DNA of 64,000 nt from Leifsonia sp. AK011 (GCF_013410945.1 NZ_JACCCH010000001.1:2728001-2792000), one strand, 5' to 3'. Numbered from the stretch's first letter, positions 1 to 8,540 are shown. The notes: generated by a model not told the origin, from the sequence alone. A program made the numbers and translations.

Positions 1-169
1 TGCGCGCGGCGATCGCGTCATCCACCGGCTGCGGCGGCAGCAGCACGGCGATGCCGCCAGCCTTGTTCACCGCGTCGAAGTACACCTTCGGGAGGAAGGA
101 TGCCTGCACGTCCCACACGCCAGTCTGGGCGCGCTCAAGGTAGGTCGTCAGACCAATAACCGGCTTCAC
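1..169 (-). CDS. Gamma-glutamyl-amide hydrolase, class I glutamine amidotransferase-like (partial)
   Basis: Only the first 56 codons lie in the window; the rest continues beyond position 1. The GTG at 167-169 opens a frame beginning KPVIGLTTYLERAQTGVW and containing AGGIAVLLPPQP. This is the usual N-terminus of the peptidase C26/PuuD family, which removes glutamate from gamma-glutamylated amines such as gamma-glutamyl-GABA. The catalytic Cys and His are outside the window. The start lies one base after the stop of the glutamine-synthetase-like gene on the same strand, so the two are almost certainly co-transcribed and translationally coupled. That supports a gamma-glutamylation catabolic pathway. 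The family call is good; the exact substrate is inferred. Confidence 0.75.
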   Translation of the reverse strand, partial: MKPVIGLTTYLERAQTGVWDVQASFLPKVYFDAVNKAGGIAVLLPPQPVDDAIAAR

Positions 170-170
170 G

Positions 171-1541
171 TCACAGCCTCTCGAACCCGCGAACTCGTTC
201 CCAATCGGTGATCGCCGCGTCGAACGCCGCCTGCTCGACCCTCGCCATGTTCAGGTAGTGGGCGACGACGTCCTCACCGAAGGCCTCGACAGCCACCTCG
301 GAGGCCTCGAAGAGTTCGGCGGCGTCTCGCAGCGTTGAGGGCACGCGGGGAGCATCCGACGTGTAGGCGTTGCCTTCAAAGATCGGCTCGAGTTCCAGCT
401 CGTGCTCGATGCCGTAGAGACCGCCAGCAATGAGGGCGGCAACCGCGAGGTACTGGTTGACGTCACCACCCGGCACGCGGTTCTCCGCGCGCAGGGACTG
501 CCCGTGACCGACCACGCGCAGCGCACACGTGCGGTTGTCGAGTCCCCACGCCACGGCCGTCGGCGCGAAGCTGCCCTCGACGTAACGCTTGTAGGAGTTG
601 ATATTCGGCGCGAAGAACAGGGTCATCTCGCGGAGGGTCGCGAGCTGGCCTGCGAGCCAGTGCTCCATGAGCTTGGAGAACCCGTAAGGCCTGTCCTTGT
701 CGGCCATCACGGTCGACCCGTCCGTGCCGCGCACCGAGAGGTGGATGTGGCACGAGTTGCCCTCGCGCTCATTGAACTTGGCCATGAACGTGATCGACTT
801 GCCGTGCCGGTCCGCGATCTCCTTGGCACCGTTCTTGTAGATCGAGTGGTTGTCGCACGTGCCGAGCGCATCGGTGAAGCGGAAGGCGATCTCCTGCTGG
901 CCGAGGTTGCACTCCCCCTTCACGCCCTCGCAGTACATTCCGGCACCGTCCATGGAGTTCCGGATGTCACGCAGCAGCGGTTCCATCCGCGTGGAGGCAA
1001 GCAGCGCGTAGTCGATGTTGTAGTCGCTGGCCGGGGTGAGTCCGGTGTAGCCCTTCTTCCAGGCATCCCGATAGGTGTCCTCGAAGGCGATGAACTCGAG
1101 TTCCGTTCCGACGAAGGCCTCGAGGCCGCGCTCGGCCAGGCGAGCGAGCTGGCGCTTGAGCACCTGGCGGGGGTCGGGGTTCACGGGGGTACCGTCGAGC
1201 CAGGTGAGGTCTGCCGTGACGATGGCCGTGCCATCCAGCCACGGGGCGAGCCTGAGGGTGTCGAGGTCGGGCATCATCGCCATGTCGCCGTAGCCGCGCT
1301 CCCAGGAGGAGATCGCGTAGCCGTCGACCGTGTTGTTCTCGACGTCCACGGCCAGGAGGTAGTTGCAGCACTCCGCACCGTGCTGGGCGAGTTCCTCGAG
1401 GAACAGGCGGGCGGACGCGCGCTTGCCGATGAGTCGCCCCTGCATGTCGGTGAAGGCGATGATCACCGTGTCGATCTCGCCCGCGGCGTACTTCGCCGAC
1501 AGCTCCTCGACACTGAGATTACCCGTGCGTTCTTTAGCCAC
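171..1541 (-). CDS. Glutamine synthetase-like gamma-glutamyl-amine ligase (polyamine or ethanolamine type)
   Basis: A protein of 456 aa of the type I glutamine synthetase fold, with the beta-grasp N-domain (ITAFTDMQGRLIGKR-like region, about residues 25-45) and the catalytic domain containing GTELEFIAFE, NEREGNSCHIHLS and NRVPGGDVNQYLAVAALIAG. The GTG at 1541 is chosen because GAGGAG lies six bases upstream; an open frame continues further upstream but has no family similarity. No NLYDLPPEE-type adenylylation site is visible, so it is unlikely to be the housekeeping GlnA. Streptomyces GlnA2/GlnA3 (gamma-glutamylpolyamine) and GlnA4 (gamma-glutamylethanolamide) enzymes are this type. Linkage to a PuuD-like hydrolase and a divergent permease supports amine gamma-glutamylation. 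Whether putrescine or ethanolamine is the substrate is not decided by the sequence. Confidence 0.85.
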   Translation of the reverse strand: MAKERTGNLSVEELSAKYAAGEIDTVIIAFTDMQGRLIGKRASARLFLEELAQHGAECCNYLLAVDVENNTVDGYAISSWERGYGDMAMMPDLDTLRLAPWLDGTAIVTADLTWLDGTPVNPDPRQVLKRQLARLAERGLEAFVGTELEFIAFEDTYRDAWKKGYTGLTPASDYNIDYALLASTRMEPLLRDIRNSMDGAGMYCEGVKGECNLGQQEIAFRFTDALGTCDNHSIYKNGAKEIADRHGKSITFMAKFNEREGNSCHIHLSVRGTDGSTVMADKDRPYGFSKLMEHWLAGQLATLREMTLFFAPNINSYKRYVEGSFAPTAVAWGLDNRTCALRVVGHGQSLRAENRVPGGDVNQYLAVAALIAGGLYGIEHELELEPIFEGNAYTSDAPRVPSTLRDAAELFEASEVAVEAFGEDVVAHYLNMARVEQAAFDAAITDWERVRGFERL

Positions 1542-1608
1542 CTGTAGCTCCTCTTCGAGTGCCTGCCGACCATTACACCACAGGGCAATTACGGGATTCC
1601 CGGCCCAC

Positions 1609-1693
1609 TGTAACGCGCAATTTACATCCAAAGGTAGACATGGAGTACCAATAGCCGACAAACTCATGGGAATTCCGCAGGCGATGATGCCTG
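1609..1693. promoter_or_regulatory. Divergent control region of the amine-utilisation locus
   Basis: The 180-bp gap between the ligase (minus) and the permease (plus) holds two inverted repeats: TGTAA-N8-TTACA at 1609-1626 and CAGGC-N6-GCCTG at 1678-1693, the latter 28 bp before the permease ATG. Either could be an operator for a nitrogen or amine regulator. Neither matches the GlnR or AmtR consensus well enough to name one. Confidence 0.3.
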
Positions 1694-1721
1694 TACCCGA
1701 ACCGACGCAAGTGGAGGAAGC

Positions 1722-3287
1722 ATGGCGGAGCTGAAGGACACCACGAAGGTGTCCGGCGTCACCTATACGAAAGCTGGCCAAGACTACTTCGAGAAGCGCT
1801 CGCTCAAGCGATCGGCTGGCGTCTGGGGTCTCTGGGGCCTCGCCGTCGCCGCAGTCATCTCTGGCGACTTCTCCGGCTGGAACTTCGGCATCGACTTCGC
1901 CGGCTTCGGCGGGATGCTCATCGCCTTCGTCATCCTGGTGGCGATGTACTACGGCCTCATCTTCTCCATCGGAGAGATGGCGGCGGCCCAGCCCCACACC
2001 GGCGGCGCCTACTCATTCGCCCGATCGGCTATGGGGCCGTGGGGCGGCCTGGTCACGGGACTCGCCGAAACCATCGAGTACGTCGCGACGACCGGCGTCA
2101 TCGTCTTCTTCTCCGCCCAGTACGCCAACGGCATCACGACCGAACTCCTGGGCTTCGACCTGTCGGCGAACATGTGGATCTGGTGGGTGATCCTCTACGT
2201 CGTCTTCATCGCCCTCAACTCGGCGGGCGCCAACATCTCGTTCAAGTTCGCGATCGTCGTGTCGATCATCTCCATCGGCATCATCCTCGTGTTCTCCGTC
2301 ATGGCGGCGTTCTCCGGCCTCTTCAGTTGGGACTCGCTCTGGAACATCCCGCCGGATGAGGGCCAGAGCGCCTTCCTCCCGCACGGTGTCGTTCCGATCC
2401 TCTTCGCGCTTCCGTTCGCGATGTGGTTCTTCCTCGGCATCGAGGAGCTGCCGTTGGCCGCGGAGGAATCGCACAACCCGAGCCGTGACATCCCGAAGGC
2501 AGGGCTCTGGGCCCGTGGCACGCTCATCGTGACGGGCCTGCTCGTGCTGTTCCTCAACACGGGCATCCTCGGCGCGGACGTGACGGGTGTCTCCCTCGAG
2601 CCGCTGCTCGACGGGTTCCGCGCCATGGTCGGCGACCAGGCCGCCGCGGTACTCGCGCTGTTCGCACTCATCGGACTGCTCGCCTCACTGCAGGGGATCA
2701 TGTTCGCCTACGGCCGCAACATGTACTCCCTCTCCCGCGCCGGGTATTACCCGAAGTTCTTCTCGCTCACGGGCAAGCGTCAGACCCCGTGGGTCGCGCT
2801 CATCGTCGGTGCGGTGATCGGATTCGTTGCGCTCGTTGTGCTCGACCTGCTCGGTAAGGCGGACCCGGAGGGTGCAGGCGCAGTCGCGGGAGCGATCATC
2901 CTCAACATTGCGGTGTGGGGCGCGGTTCTCGCCTACTTCCTGCAGATGGTGTCGTTCATCATCCTCCGCCGGAAGTTCCCCGACGCGAAGCGGCCGTACA
3001 AGAGCCCGTGGGGACTCCCCGGTGCCTACGTTGCTGCAGGCATCGCCGCCCTCGTGTTCTTCGGGTTCCTGCTGAACCCGACCTTCCAGCCCGCGATCAT
3101 CGCGATCGTGATCGTGTACGTCGTCATCCTCATCGGGTTCGGGGTGTGGGGACGCCACCGACTCGTCCTGTCGCCGGAGGAGGAGTACGCGATCAGCGGG
3201 GGCCTGCACGGAGATCCACAGGCAGAGGGGTATGACGCGATGGAGGACGAGGTCTTCGACGGGGATGCGAAGGACTCCACGAAGTAA
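1722..3287 (+). CDS. APC-superfamily permease, ethanolamine/polyamine type
   Basis: A 521-aa membrane protein with about twelve hydrophobic segments. The stretches ISGDFSGWNFGI, AQPHTGGAYSFARSAMGPWG and GLAETIEYV are characteristic of the ethanolamine-permease branch of the amino acid-polyamine-organocation family. The start is fixed by GTGGAGGAAGC directly before the ATG. The cytoplasmic tail is acidic (ends VFDGDAKDSTK). It is divergent from the gamma-glutamyl ligase and shares a 180-bp control region with it, so it probably imports the amine that the ligase glutamylates. A putrescine importer cannot be excluded, because APC substrate specificity is hard to read from sequence. Confidence 0.85.
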   Translation: MAELKDTTKVSGVTYTKAGQDYFEKRSLKRSAGVWGLWGLAVAAVISGDFSGWNFGIDFAGFGGMLIAFVILVAMYYGLIFSIGEMAAAQPHTGGAYSFARSAMGPWGGLVTGLAETIEYVATTGVIVFFSAQYANGITTELLGFDLSANMWIWWVILYVVFIALNSAGANISFKFAIVVSIISIGIILVFSVMAAFSGLFSWDSLWNIPPDEGQSAFLPHGVVPILFALPFAMWFFLGIEELPLAAEESHNPSRDIPKAGLWARGTLIVTGLLVLFLNTGILGADVTGVSLEPLLDGFRAMVGDQAAAVLALFALIGLLASLQGIMFAYGRNMYSLSRAGYYPKFFSLTGKRQTPWVALIVGAVIGFVALVVLDLLGKADPEGAGAVAGAIILNIAVWGAVLAYFLQMVSFIILRRKFPDAKRPYKSPWGLPGAYVAAGIAALVFFGFLLNPTFQPAIIAIVIVYVVILIGFGVWGRHRLVLSPEEEYAISGGLHGDPQAEGYDAMEDEVFDGDAKDSTK

Positions 3288-3297
3288 CTCCCTCCAG

Positions 3298-3332
3298 GGA
3301 ACGGCCCTCGCTTCGGGTGCGGGGGCCGTTCC
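3298..3332 (+). terminator. Terminator of the permease gene
   Basis: Inverted repeat with arms GGAACGGCC (3298-3306) and GGCCGTTCC (3324-3332), beginning 11 bases after the permease stop. The U-tract is poor, as is common in high-GC actinobacteria. Confidence 0.75.
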
Positions 3333-3362
3333 GTCGTTAACCTTCGGGAAACTGAAGCAAGC

Positions 3363-3368
3363 TAGTCT
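3363..3368 (+). promoter_or_regulatory. -10 box, leaderless start of cell-wall-binding protein
   Basis: TAGTCT lies six bases before the ATG at 3375 and no Shine-Dalgarno sequence is present, predicting a leaderless mRNA. Confidence 0.55.
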
Positions 3369-3374
3369 TCGAGC

Positions 3375-5285
3375 ATGAAGCTTGCTCGCCCCGTGGCGAT
3401 TCTCATTTCCGCGTCATCCCTCGTTCTCGCGGCACTGGTAGCGTCCCCGTCCGCCATCGCTGCCCCGGCCACGACGATCGGGGTGGGAACCATGCCCACT
3501 ACAGTCACGTTCACCCCGGACGGCAAGAAAGCACTCGTCGCGAATGAGGGCTCCAGATCAGTCTCGATCATTGACGTTGCAACGAGTTCCGTAGTGCGGA
3601 CGGTTGCAGTGGCCCGGACGCCGCGGGACATAGCTGTCACACCCGACGGTGTGCACGCGTGGGTAGTCGGTTGGGACCCCGGCGCGCTGGACTCGGTTCA
3701 GATCATCACCATCGCCACGGGCGCCGTAGTCAACGTCGACGTATTTACTGGATCCCCATCGTCAGTGGAATTCAGCTCCGGCGGGCAACTTGCGTGGATT
3801 CTCGGCATCAATGGGCAACTGACGTTCATCGACACCGCGACTCGAGCCTCGGCTGGCCATGTCGAGGTACCCATCGACGCGCATGACCTCCTGATGGCAC
3901 CGAATGGACGAATCGCCTACGTCACTGGCGGGCTCGGGTCCTGGCCCGGCGAATACACCGGAATCGACACCGCGACGCGCCAGGTTGTCTCTCAGGGAGG
4001 CTACGGCTCGCATAGGGCGAAGGCCGCGATGACTCCGGACAGCTCGAAGATCCTGAGCCTCGTCAGTTACGGGCAGCTCAAGATCTCAGGCACCGACGAT
4101 GCCAACCCCCAGTACATCTCCGGTTTCGACGACCAAGCCAGCGCTGTCGCGGTGACCCCGGTCGGGTCCCACGCCTACGTGACGAATACCGGCGACGGCA
4201 CCGTGTCAGTGGTTGACCTCGGCAACCAATCGATCATCGAGACGATTCCGGTCGGCCTGCGCCCACGTGGAGTGCAGGTGTCCCCGGACGGAACGAAGGT
4301 TTTTGTCGCCAACAGTGGCGACGATACCGTCTCTGTCATCACCCGCGCCGATCGGACAGTTTCGGCCGACCTCACGGAGCGTCTGAGCGGAATCGACCGA
4401 TACGCGACTGCCGTGAAGATCTCTGAGGAGGGGTACCCGAGCGAGGTGGGTACTCTCTGGATCGCCACGGGCCAGAACTACCCGGACGCCCTCGCGGCGG
4501 CGGCGGCCGCGGCATCCCAACAGGCGCCATTGCTACTCGTGTCACGGGACACGATTCCTCCGGTGGTGCTCACTGAAATTGCTCGCCTCTCGCCCGAGCA
4601 GATCGTCATCGTCGGCGGCCTTCCTACTATCGGGTCGGCCGTGAGGACGCAGCTCCGTGCACTCGCACCCCAACCCCTGGTGGAACTCGCCGGCGCGACG
4701 CGGTACGAAACGGCCGACCTCATCGTGCGGTACGCCTTTGAGGCGAATCCGCCCGAGCGCGTGTTCATCGCCACCGGAGCCAACTTCGCCGATGCGCTTT
4801 CCGCTGGCGGCGCTGCGGGTGCCGAGCGCGCCCCGGTGATGCTCGTTCCTGGCACGAGCGAGACATGGAACCCGCAGATCATCGACCTCCTCTCGGATCT
4901 CGGCGTCAAAGAAGCTGTGGCAGTCGGGGGGCAGCCCTCACTTCGTTGGCAGTTCTTCTACTGGCTCGGTGACTACTACAGCTCAGAGTTCAGCTACGAA
5001 CGTTTCTCCGGCCCCAACCGCTACATAACATCGCAGAACCTCAACGGTGCCTCCTTTGACACCGCTGATGTGGTTTACCTTGCAACCGGGGAGGACTTTC
5101 CGGATGCCCTGGCAGGTGCGGCTCTGGCAGGTGCTCAGGGTGCGCCACTGTACATCGTCCCTCCCACTTGCGTTCCCAAGCGAGTACTCAACGATCTTGC
5201 CCGCCTGGGCCCGGAGCGAATCGTGCTCTTGGGCGGCACCCCGACTCTGTCGACGGCCGTGGAACAACTGGTTCCCTGCGCGTAG
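3375..5285 (+). CDS. Secreted YVTN beta-propeller protein with three cell-wall-binding repeats
   Basis: A 636-aa exported protein. Residues 1-29 form a Sec signal peptide ending SAIAA. Residues about 33-330 are YVTN/NHL-type propeller blades (TFTPDGKKALVANEGSRSVS; VTPVGSHAYVTNTGDGTVSV; VSPDGTKVFVANSGDDTVSV). Residues about 338-636 are three CWB2 (PF04122) repeats, each with an R(Y)xTA/S-type opening, ATGxxFxDAL and a VGG or LGG block. CWB2 domains anchor proteins non-covalently to the cell wall. The propeller presumably displays a binding surface; no catalytic residues are apparent. It stands alone between two terminator or convergent boundaries. The start follows a -10 box at leaderless spacing. 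Confidence 0.85.
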   Translation: MKLARPVAILISASSLVLAALVASPSAIAAPATTIGVGTMPTTVTFTPDGKKALVANEGSRSVSIIDVATSSVVRTVAVARTPRDIAVTPDGVHAWVVGWDPGALDSVQIITIATGAVVNVDVFTGSPSSVEFSSGGQLAWILGINGQLTFIDTATRASAGHVEVPIDAHDLLMAPNGRIAYVTGGLGSWPGEYTGIDTATRQVVSQGGYGSHRAKAAMTPDSSKILSLVSYGQLKISGTDDANPQYISGFDDQASAVAVTPVGSHAYVTNTGDGTVSVVDLGNQSIIETIPVGLRPRGVQVSPDGTKVFVANSGDDTVSVITRADRTVSADLTERLSGIDRYATAVKISEEGYPSEVGTLWIATGQNYPDALAAAAAAASQQAPLLLVSRDTIPPVVLTEIARLSPEQIVIVGGLPTIGSAVRTQLRALAPQPLVELAGATRYETADLIVRYAFEANPPERVFIATGANFADALSAGGAAGAERAPVMLVPGTSETWNPQIIDLLSDLGVKEAVAVGGQPSLRWQFFYWLGDYYSSEFSYERFSGPNRYITSQNLNGASFDTADVVYLATGEDFPDALAGAALAGAQGAPLYIVPPTCVPKRVLNDLARLGPERIVLLGGTPTLSTAVEQLVPCA

Positions 5286-5297
5286 GGGTCACCCTCG

Positions 5298-6461
5298 CTA
5301 GAAGTACGTGCGGACCAGGTCCACCACGGTCGGGTCGGCAGCGTCCGCGTCGTCGATCACGGGGATGAGACGCCACTTGTCGAAGGCTGTACATGGATGC
5401 GACAGCCCCAGCCTCAGGACCTGCCCGACCTCCACGCGGTCGCTGCGCAGGTAGGCGTGCTGGTCGTTGAACTTCTCGACGGTGCCGAGCGGGGTGACCG
5501 GCATCCCCTCGTCGTAGGGGAAGTCGCGCTTGCCGCCATCGAGCAGCGCGAGATCGGACTCCGGCCGCGAGACCACCCGCGCCCAGCCGTGCATCGCCGG
5601 ACGCAGGTCTGCCAGCGGGGTGAGTCTTCCGTAGAGCCCGTCGTCGTGCACTTGATAGGCACCGGAGCGGAGGATCACCGTCGCCTGGTCGCGAAGTGGG
5701 CCCAGCTTCTCGGCAACGAGGTCGAACCACGCGCTGCCTCCTGCCGTCACCATCGGGCGTTCGGGCCACTCGAGCATCGCGTGGAGTTCGACGATCCGGT
5801 CGAGGTACTTCGCGACCGCTGCCGTGCCCTCCGGTGTGCGCACGGTGGAGTACGTGCCCTCGTACCCGCCGACTCCGACGAGGCGCAGGTGACGGGATGC
5901 CTCGACCGCGCGCACCACGGAGAGCGCGTCATCCGCACTCCTCGCACCCCCGCGGCCGCCGGCCTGCCCGACCTCGAGCACGACATCGACGGGCCGAGCC
6001 GCGTGCGTGAGCCCCGCATCCATCGCCTCCACTCCCGCGACGCTGTCGACCCAGCACACGAACTCAAAGTCGGGGTCAGCGAGCTCTGCGCCGAGCCAGC
6101 GAAGGGCGACCGGGTCCACGAGTTCGTTCGCGAGAATGACGCGTCGCACGCCCACCGATCGGGCGACCTGAACCTGCCACCCCGTAGCGAGCGTGATGCC
6201 CCAGGCACCAGCGTCGAGCACCTGCTGCCAGAGCTGCGGGGCCATCGTCGTCTTGCCGTGGGGTGCGAGTTCGAGGCCGCGTTCCGAGGCCCACTCGGCC
6301 ATGAGGGCGACGTTGTGGGCCATGGCGCCGCGGTCGAGGGTCAGGAGTGGGGTGGCGAAGGTCGAGAGGGCCGGAGCCGTGGCGAGGAACTCCTGCTGCG
6401 TCATCCCCCACGCGGACGGTGGGAACGACTTGGCCCACGGGCCGATCACATGCTCCTGCAT
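5298..6461 (-). CDS. PLP-dependent amino acid deaminase (alanine racemase-fold, D-serine dehydratase-like)
   Basis: A protein of 387 aa. The N-terminal alanine-racemase barrel carries the PLP lysine in LAPHGKTTMAP (residues about 52-62). The C-terminal domain has the HPC pair in GLSHPCTAFDKW, matching the His-x-Cys zinc ligands of D-serine dehydratase and D-threonine aldolase. The family eliminates or cleaves D-amino acids; the exact substrate is not readable. The ATG at 6461 is preceded by TAAGGT seven bases upstream (leaderless spacing), overlapping an AAGGTGGG that could also act as a ribosome site. It lies 22 bp downstream of the acyltransferase gene on the same strand, but it seems to have its own promoter. 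Confidence 0.85.
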   Translation of the reverse strand: MQEHVIGPWAKSFPPSAWGMTQQEFLATAPALSTFATPLLTLDRGAMAHNVALMAEWASERGLELAPHGKTTMAPQLWQQVLDAGAWGITLATGWQVQVARSVGVRRVILANELVDPVALRWLGAELADPDFEFVCWVDSVAGVEAMDAGLTHAARPVDVVLEVGQAGGRGGARSADDALSVVRAVEASRHLRLVGVGGYEGTYSTVRTPEGTAAVAKYLDRIVELHAMLEWPERPMVTAGGSAWFDLVAEKLGPLRDQATVILRSGAYQVHDDGLYGRLTPLADLRPAMHGWARVVSRPESDLALLDGGKRDFPYDEGMPVTPLGTVEKFNDQHAYLRSDRVEVGQVLRLGLSHPCTAFDKWRLIPVIDDADAADPTVVDLVRTYF

Positions 6462-6468
6462 GTCGCCC

Positions 6469-6474
6469 ACCTTA
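6469..6474 (-). promoter_or_regulatory. -10 box upstream of the PLP deaminase
   Basis: TAAGGT on the minus strand, seven bases before the ATG at 6461. It lies inside the 22-bp gap after the acyltransferase stop. Confidence 0.4.
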
Positions 6475-6483
6475 GGGCGTGAG

Positions 6484-7707
6484 TCAGCCCTGCGGGTCGC
6501 TGATGATCCTCGTGTTGTTGCGGTCGATGCAGGCCTGGTCGAGCGATCGGTGGTCCTTGGCGATCCACGTCGCGGAGCCTGCGAGCACGAGCGTCGTGGC
6601 GAGGCCGAGACTGACCGCGAGACCCTGGACCCTCCGTCGCGAACGGAACTGCGCGCCCTCGAGCGGCGTGCGCCGAACGGGGTTCTCGATGAAGCGCGTG
6701 GTGGCCCACGAGAGCACGACCGCGAAACCCAGGAGCAGCACCATAAACCACGACTCGCTCGGCACACCCGTGATGAAGGGAGCGAACACCAACACCGGCC
6801 AGTGCCACAGGTAGAGGGCGTAGGAGATGTCTCCGGTCCACTGGATGGGCCTCCAGGAGACGAGAGCCCGGGCCGAGCGTGGCAGCCCGGCGTTGCAGGC
6901 GACGATGATGGCGATCGTCTCCGCGATGGGGATGACGGTGAGCGCCCCGGGGTTGCCGTGGATGATCAGGATCGAGGCCACGAGCGCCGCGAGCCCGGCC
7001 CAGAACAGGGCGTCCGCGCGTACGCCCGTGACCTTCAGCGCCGGAAGCAGCGCGAGCACGCCACCAGCCGCGAATTCCCAGGCCCGAGATGCGGTGCTGA
7101 AGTAGGCGAGGTCGTAGTCCTGGGCGCTCGTGATGATCCACAGGGCGAGGGATGCCACAACGATCACACCCGCGCCGGCAATGAGCACCGCCCTGGGTGG
7201 CTTGCGCAGCCGAACTGCGAGCGCGGCCGCCGCGATCACGAGGAGCGGCCAGACCAGGTAGAACTGCTCCTCCACCGAGAGGGACCAGAAGTGCAGCACC
7301 GCGGTGTCGAACGGGACACGATCGGCCGTGGCGAGCACGACCCAGTTCTGAACGTAGAGGGCACTGCCGACGATCTGCTCGAAGTAGGCGCGCCACTGGT
7401 AGGTGGGCACGACGATCACGGTCATGACGGCGGTCACCGCGAGCACGACCGTGGCGGCGGGGAGGAGCCTTCGGGCACGACGCAGGTAGAAGCGGCCGAG
7501 GCGGATGCGTCCCGTGCGCAGGCGCTCCCCCACGAGATGCCTGGTGATCAGGTACCCGGACACGACGAAGAAGATGTCCACGCCGAGGTACCCGGCGGGA
7601 ACGAGTCCCGGCCAGGAGTGGTAGACGACAACGGCGACGACGGCGAGGGCGCGGAGTGCCTGGAGATCCAGGCGGCGTGTGCTTGAGTCAACGACGAGGT
7701 CTGCCAC
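6484..7707 (-). CDS. Acyltransferase 3 family membrane protein (OafA/YrhL type)
   Basis: A 407-aa polytopic protein. Signature regions are RLDLQALRALAVVAVVVYHS (family catalytic His in VYHS), GYLGVDIFFVVSGYLI, FWSLSVEEQFYLVWP and ISYALYLWHWPVL. These enzymes transfer acyl groups to surface glycans or lipids at the membrane. The last helix (GLATTLVLAGSATWIA) is followed by only about 25 residues. In many actinobacterial relatives this linker leads into an extracytoplasmic SGNH domain of roughly 250 aa, which is missing here, and nothing downstream encodes it. The GTG start has GGGGAAGGGGG just upstream; TAGGCT further up may be its -10 box. Confidence 0.85.
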   Translation of the reverse strand: MADLVVDSSTRRLDLQALRALAVVAVVVYHSWPGLVPAGYLGVDIFFVVSGYLITRHLVGERLRTGRIRLGRFYLRRARRLLPAATVVLAVTAVMTVIVVPTYQWRAYFEQIVGSALYVQNWVVLATADRVPFDTAVLHFWSLSVEEQFYLVWPLLVIAAAALAVRLRKPPRAVLIAGAGVIVVASLALWIITSAQDYDLAYFSTASRAWEFAAGGVLALLPALKVTGVRADALFWAGLAALVASILIIHGNPGALTVIPIAETIAIIVACNAGLPRSARALVSWRPIQWTGDISYALYLWHWPVLVFAPFITGVPSESWFMVLLLGFAVVLSWATTRFIENPVRRTPLEGAQFRSRRRVQGLAVSLGLATTLVLAGSATWIAKDHRSLDQACIDRNNTRIISDPQG

Positions 7708-7750
7708 GCGCCCCCTTCCCCAGTGCCCCCGTTCGAGGGTCAGAGCCTAG

Positions 7751-7774
7751 AGGTCCATACTTGCGAATGGACCT
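7751..7774 (-). terminator. Hairpin downstream of the F420-type reductase
   Basis: Perfect 8-bp arms AGGTCCAT (7751-7758) and ATGGACCT (7767-7774) with an 8-base loop, 19 bases after the reductase stop on the minus strand. It would separate the reductase from the acyltransferase transcript. Confidence 0.6.
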
Positions 7775-7792
7775 TGGATCTGCCTGTGAGCG

Positions 7793-8434
7793 CTACGGCA
7801 GCCGAGTGGCCGCTGCGAGGCGCTCCACGAGCTGCTCGCGCGTGCTCCGGATGCCGTAACCCGGGCGGTCGCGCTCGATCCGCCACGACTCGTCGAGGCT
7901 GTCGATCGGCACCGTGTCGAAGCCGAGCTCGTCGTAGAGGGCGGTGACGAAGGCGAGCGCCTCGGGGCTGTCGGATGCCGCGACCAACGCTCGACGGTCG
8001 GCGCTGCCCGCGGGCTTCCCCGTCGTCGGGATCTCCGCCGAACCGATGTGGTTGAAGGCCTTGACGACCTTCGACTCCGGCAGGTGCGCCTGCATCAGGC
8101 CGGCCGTCGTCGCCTCTCCGCGGTCCAGCGCGTCGATGTGTCCGTCGCGCTCGAAGTAGTAGTTGTTGGCGTCGAGGACGATCTTGCCCTTGAGGGGCTC
8201 GACCGGGACATCCTTGTAGGCCTTCAGCGGCACGGCCACGAGCACGACTTCGCCAGCGGTCGCGGCATCCTCGACGGTCGCCGCGCGAGCCTTCGGGCCA
8301 AGCTCGGCGACGAGGTCAATGAGCGACTCGGGGCCGCGGGAGTTCGAGATCACCACGTCATGCCCGTGGGCGATGACCGCCCGTGCCACGTTGCTGCCGA
8401 TGTTGCCTGAACCGATGATGCCGAATGTAGTCAT
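7793..8434 (-). CDS. NADP-binding F420-dependent oxidoreductase family protein
   Basis: A 213-aa protein with a Rossmann nucleotide-binding start, FGIIGSGNIGSNVARA (residues 4-19). The second strand ends SNSRGP, typical of the NADPH:F420 reductase (NPDOR/FNO-like) family, and the LVAVPLKAY and VKAFNHIG motifs are present. Related proteins also include F420-independent reductases, so the cofactor partner is uncertain. The ATG at 8434 is used because family similarity begins there; the open frame extends further upstream without recognisable sequence. It is a single gene, with a hairpin after it and a tRNA gene upstream on the same strand. Confidence 0.75.
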   Translation of the reverse strand: MTTFGIIGSGNIGSNVARAVIAHGHDVVISNSRGPESLIDLVAELGPKARAATVEDAATAGEVVLVAVPLKAYKDVPVEPLKGKIVLDANNYYFERDGHIDALDRGEATTAGLMQAHLPESKVVKAFNHIGSAEIPTTGKPAGSADRRALVAASDSPEALAFVTALYDELGFDTVPIDSLDESWRIERDRPGYGIRSTREQLVERLAAATRLP

Positions 8435-8522
8435 GCCCGGGGCAACCGGGTCGCGCCGATGGGTATTCCGCGAGGTCCGACTCTCACGGCGAATCCGCAA
8501 GAAGCGCGCGCCTTGATGATCC

Positions 8523-8540
8523 GCGCGAAAAACTTCGCGC
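8523..8540. other. Short perfect hairpin between tRNA-Lys and the reductase
   Basis: Arms GCGCGAA and TTCGCGC with a 4-base loop. It lies downstream of the tRNA terminator and about 90 bp before the reductase start, so it may be a second terminator or a leader structure. The rest of the 198-bp gap shows no coding signal. Confidence 0.4.

Noticed and set aside
1609-1626. GlnR or AmtR box for the amine locus
   Set aside because: TGTAA-N8-TTACA does not match either consensus spacing or bases closely enough.
1542-1997. N-terminal extension of the glutamine-synthetase-like protein to 608 aa
   Set aside because: The added residues lack family similarity, run into the permease gene, and GAGGAG precedes the GTG at 1541.
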